DNA from: CBDCHC01 sp965277055
GTDB taxonomy: Bacteria > Pseudomonadota > Gammaproteobacteria > PS1 > Pseudothioglobaceae
Direction of reading: 5' to 3'
Assembly (NCBI GenBank): GCA_965277055.1
Contig: OZ255703.1
Location: 62,001-126,000 of the forward strand
Length of the DNA stretch: 64,000 nucleotides
The notes under the pieces are model-generated. The model was not told the origin of the DNA and made no database searches. It saw nothing but the letters and a program-made list of their open reading frames with translations. Made by a program: the position numbers and the translations under genes. Shown piece after piece: positions 62,094-64,000 of this stretch (its first letter is position 1; each line of letters starts with the position of its first letter).

Positions 62094-62984
62094 TTAACTG
62101 GTCATCGTACTATGTTCAATGACAAACTTCTTAAATCGTTTTGCCATCGGATTGAGTTTATCTTTGTGATGGACGATATGCCAGTGTCGAATAATAGGAA
62201 AGCCTACAATATCAAGTTTCACCAATTCACCTACTTTAAGTTCTAATTCTACAGTGGATTCAGATACAAACCCAATGCCGAGTCCGCTTCGCACCGCATG
62301 AGTGATTGCTTCATTTGAGTTGATTTCAATTTCAGAGTTAAACGATAGCCCAGTAATACGCTCCACAGTTTGGCGCGTACCGGAGTCGGCTTCTCTGGTG
62401 ATGAGTGCTTCATTTGCTAAACTATCAATACTAATATTTTTTTTATTCACCAGCACGTGCTTCGGGTGACTGACTGCTATCAGATGATTTTCTTTAAATT
62501 TATCGCACACTAAGTTTTTATCCTTAGGTGGCTCACCCATGATAACCAAATCCCCTTGAGCATATTTAATTCTGCGGAGTAAATCTGAGCGATTTGTGAT
62601 TTCTAAGTGAAAACTCATTTTAGGATTTTCTGTTTTAAATTTCGCAAGTAAGCGAGAAATAAATGAATTTGCCGTAGTTGCTACCACGATATTAAGATGT
62701 CCTGAATTTGGATCTAGCATTTGATTAATGTAGAGATTACTTTTCTCTAGTTTGTCAATGATTTCCTTAGTATCAACTAAAAGTTTCTCTCCGACCACTG
62801 TAGGGGTAACATGCTTGCCTCGCACCACGATAAGATCAGCACCAATATTAGTCTGTAGTTGCTTCACTTGGGTATATACCGCAGGTTGGGTGATATTAAG
62901 CTCTCTAGCAGCAAGGGCAAAATTTCCGAGCCGAACCACAGACTCAAAACTATATAATTGTTTTAAAGTATAATTAATCATCAC
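62094..62984 (-). CDS. LysR-family transcriptional regulator, CbbR-like
   Basis: The 296-residue protein has an N-terminal winged HTH (LKQLYSFESVVRLGNFALAA, ELNITQPAVYTQVKQL) and a LysR substrate domain with TREADSGTRQTVER and SNEAITHAVRSGLGIGFVSE, features shared with CbbR regulators of CO2 fixation genes. No cbb genes are in the window. It is divergent from panB with only 16 bp between the ATGs, so the two promoters must lie within each other's coding sequence or a start is further in. Confidence 0.85.
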   Translation of the reverse strand: MMINYTLKQLYSFESVVRLGNFALAARELNITQPAVYTQVKQLQTNIGADLIVVRGKHVTPTVVGEKLLVDTKEIIDKLEKSNLYINQMLDPNSGHLNIVVATTANSFISRLLAKFKTENPKMSFHLEITNRSDLLRRIKYAQGDLVIMGEPPKDKNLVCDKFKENHLIAVSHPKHVLVNKKNISIDSLANEALITREADSGTRQTVERITGLSFNSEIEINSNEAITHAVRSGLGIGFVSESTVELELKVGELVKLDIVGFPIIRHWHIVHHKDKLNPMAKRFKKFVIEHSTMTS

Positions 62985-63000
62985 GTTATTATAGTTATCA

Positions 63001-63747
63001 ATGAAGCATTATTCGCATAAATTATCTGCTCTCACCGCGTATGATTACACTCTTGCGAAGATTTTTGATACCTGTGGTATAGATATTATCCTTGTTGGTG
63101 ACTCCCTTGGAAATGTCATTAAAGGTGAACAAAATACTCTAGGCGTCACTGTAGAAGAAATATGCTACCACACCCAATGTGTTCGTAGAGGCGTAACAAA
63201 TGCCCTGCTTATGGTAGATATGCCCTACCAGAGTGATACTACCCCTAAAGAGGCATTAAGTACCGCTAAAAAACTCATTGATGCCGGGGCTGAGATACTC
63301 AAAATCGAAGGGGCTAAGTTTGCAGTCATTGAGGCACTACTTGCTCAAAATATTAGAATATGCTCTCACTTAGGCTTAGAACCTCAATCTATAGAAACTA
63401 TGGGGCTTAAAGTTCAAGGTAGAGATGCAGAAAGTGCTGAAACTATTATGCGTAATGCTGAGAAACTTGAACAACTCGGTGTGGAGATGATGTTACTGGA
63501 ATGCGTGCCTTGCTTACTTGCACAGCGTATTACAGAGCTACTCAATATTCCAACTATTGGCATTGGGGCAGGAAGTGCTACCAGTGGGCAGATATTAGTC
63601 GGCTATGATATGCTCGGTATTAGTGGACACTTACCAAAGTTTGTTAAGAATTTTGGACAAGATGCAGATATTATTAGCGCTACGAAAACCTACATTAACG
63701 AGGTGCGAGACGGGGTGTTTCCAAGTAGTGAATATAGTTATCATTAA
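63001..63747 (+). CDS. panB: 3-methyl-2-oxobutanoate hydroxymethyltransferase
   Basis: PanB makes ketopantoate for coenzyme A synthesis. The 248-residue protein (E. coli 264) starts LSALTAYDYTLAKIFD, with VGDSLGNVIKGEQNTL, MVDMPYQS, KIEGAKF and GIGAGSATSGQILV, all hallmarks. The starting segment is shorter than most by about ten residues but the ATG at 63001 leaves no room for more. The SEDS gene follows 11 bp after. Confidence 0.96.
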   Translation: MKHYSHKLSALTAYDYTLAKIFDTCGIDIILVGDSLGNVIKGEQNTLGVTVEEICYHTQCVRRGVTNALLMVDMPYQSDTTPKEALSTAKKLIDAGAEILKIEGAKFAVIEALLAQNIRICSHLGLEPQSIETMGLKVQGRDAESAETIMRNAEKLEQLGVEMMLLECVPCLLAQRITELLNIPTIGIGAGSATSGQILVGYDMLGISGHLPKFVKNFGQDADIISATKTYINEVRDGVFPSSEYSYH

Positions 63748-63758
63748 TAGCTTAAACA

Positions 63759-64000
63759 ATGATTAAAGGGCTAGATACGCGCTTATTACTCGCCATTGTA
63801 AGTTTACTGGCACTTGGGCTAATGATGCTTCTCTCGGCAACCTATCACACAGATTTTGGCAAGGGAGTACTCTCTTGGCATATCGTTAAACAACTGATGT
63901 TCATTGCACTTGCATCTATTGGCATGTGGATGTTATTTTTTGAAAGTCCGATATTTGCCAAAATTAATATGCACTTTCTCTACAACCATACCTATATTTT
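63759..64000 (+). CDS. SEDS-family (FtsW/RodA) cell wall polymerase, 5' part
   Basis: The first 80 codons read MIKGLDTRLLLAIVSLLALG followed by LMMLLSATYH, then a further hydrophobic segment after SWHIVKQL. The D-xx-LL start and the SA-xx loop after the first helix, then a KQL/RQL turn, fit FtsW or RodA, the glycan polymerases of division or elongation. The gene runs off the right edge, so FtsW and RodA cannot be separated; neighbouring ftsB gives slight support for FtsW. Confidence 0.8.
   Translation, partial: MIKGLDTRLLLAIVSLLALGLMMLLSATYHTDFGKGVLSWHIVKQLMFIALASIGMWMLFFESPIFAKINMHFLYNHTYI

Overview
The window is an AT-rich, densely packed bacterial chromosome segment. Its gene content is gammaproteobacterial: class Ia NrdAB with YfaE, NfuA, IbaG, IscX, LptG, ClpS-ClpA and TolB-Pal. 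Several genes point to sulfur oxidation: a TusA-DsrE2 pair, a DsrC/TusE-family protein, a SoxW-like double thioredoxin, a Gly/Tyr/Asn-rich secreted protein resembling sulfur globule proteins, a TauE/SafE (TSUP) transporter and a CbbR-like LysR regulator. I infer a thiotrophic gammaproteobacterium, perhaps of the SUP05/Thioglobus type, either free-living or symbiotic. The sequence alone does not fix the species.

Layout. Bases 1-3520 (minus) form a compact operon, hemE - type II restriction enzyme - DNA methyltransferase - trpA - accD, in which neighbouring genes overlap or nearly touch. Bases 3587-15127 hold the SoxW-like protein, mnmG, a lipoprotein with a decayed tandem paralogue behind it, yfaE-nrdB-nrdA under two NrdR-type boxes, priA, ybeY and a polysaccharide-deacetylase-like protein. 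Bases 15154-21675 carry the sulfur-related cluster (globule-like protein, lepB, an RspA-like DsrC homologue, uppS, nfuA, panC, tusA-dsrE2). Bases 21677-27152 are the complete phosphate operon pstSCAB-phoU. It has a PHO-box promoter in front of pstS, a terminator behind pstS and a second PHO-box promoter in front of pstC. Bases 27166-43777 are housekeeping genes: clpB, an FMN-dependent GltB-like oxidoreductase, an aldehyde dehydrogenase, iscX, tolB-pal, pabB, surE, clpA-clpS, lptG, guaA, tadA and a tRNA-Ser.

Bases 43778-53631, just downstream of tRNA-Ser(GCU), are an accessory island of mobile-element debris and defence-like genes. It contains a secreted alpha/beta hydrolase, two truncated large serine recombinase tails, IS481 and IS30 scraps, an IS3-family element (IS407-like) and an IS1595-family element with a perfect 8-bp target duplication. 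The cargo of most interest is a 1459-residue protein with an N-terminal HSP90/sacsin-type ATPase and a C-terminal DUF3883 (NOV) nuclease-like domain. Close by are the tail of a DNA2-like SF1 helicase, cut off at the IS3 edge, and a TIR-domain protein with a C-terminal membrane anchor. This is the best candidate for an undescribed, partly destroyed defence system.

Bases 53632-64000 return to core functions: the TSUP transporter behind three 17-bp palindromic operator-like sites, purH, a HopJ-family protein, tmk-holB-hemL, an M23 peptidase, an RDD membrane protein, ftsB-ispD, a LysR regulator divergent from panB, and the start of a SEDS (FtsW/RodA) gene that runs off the window.
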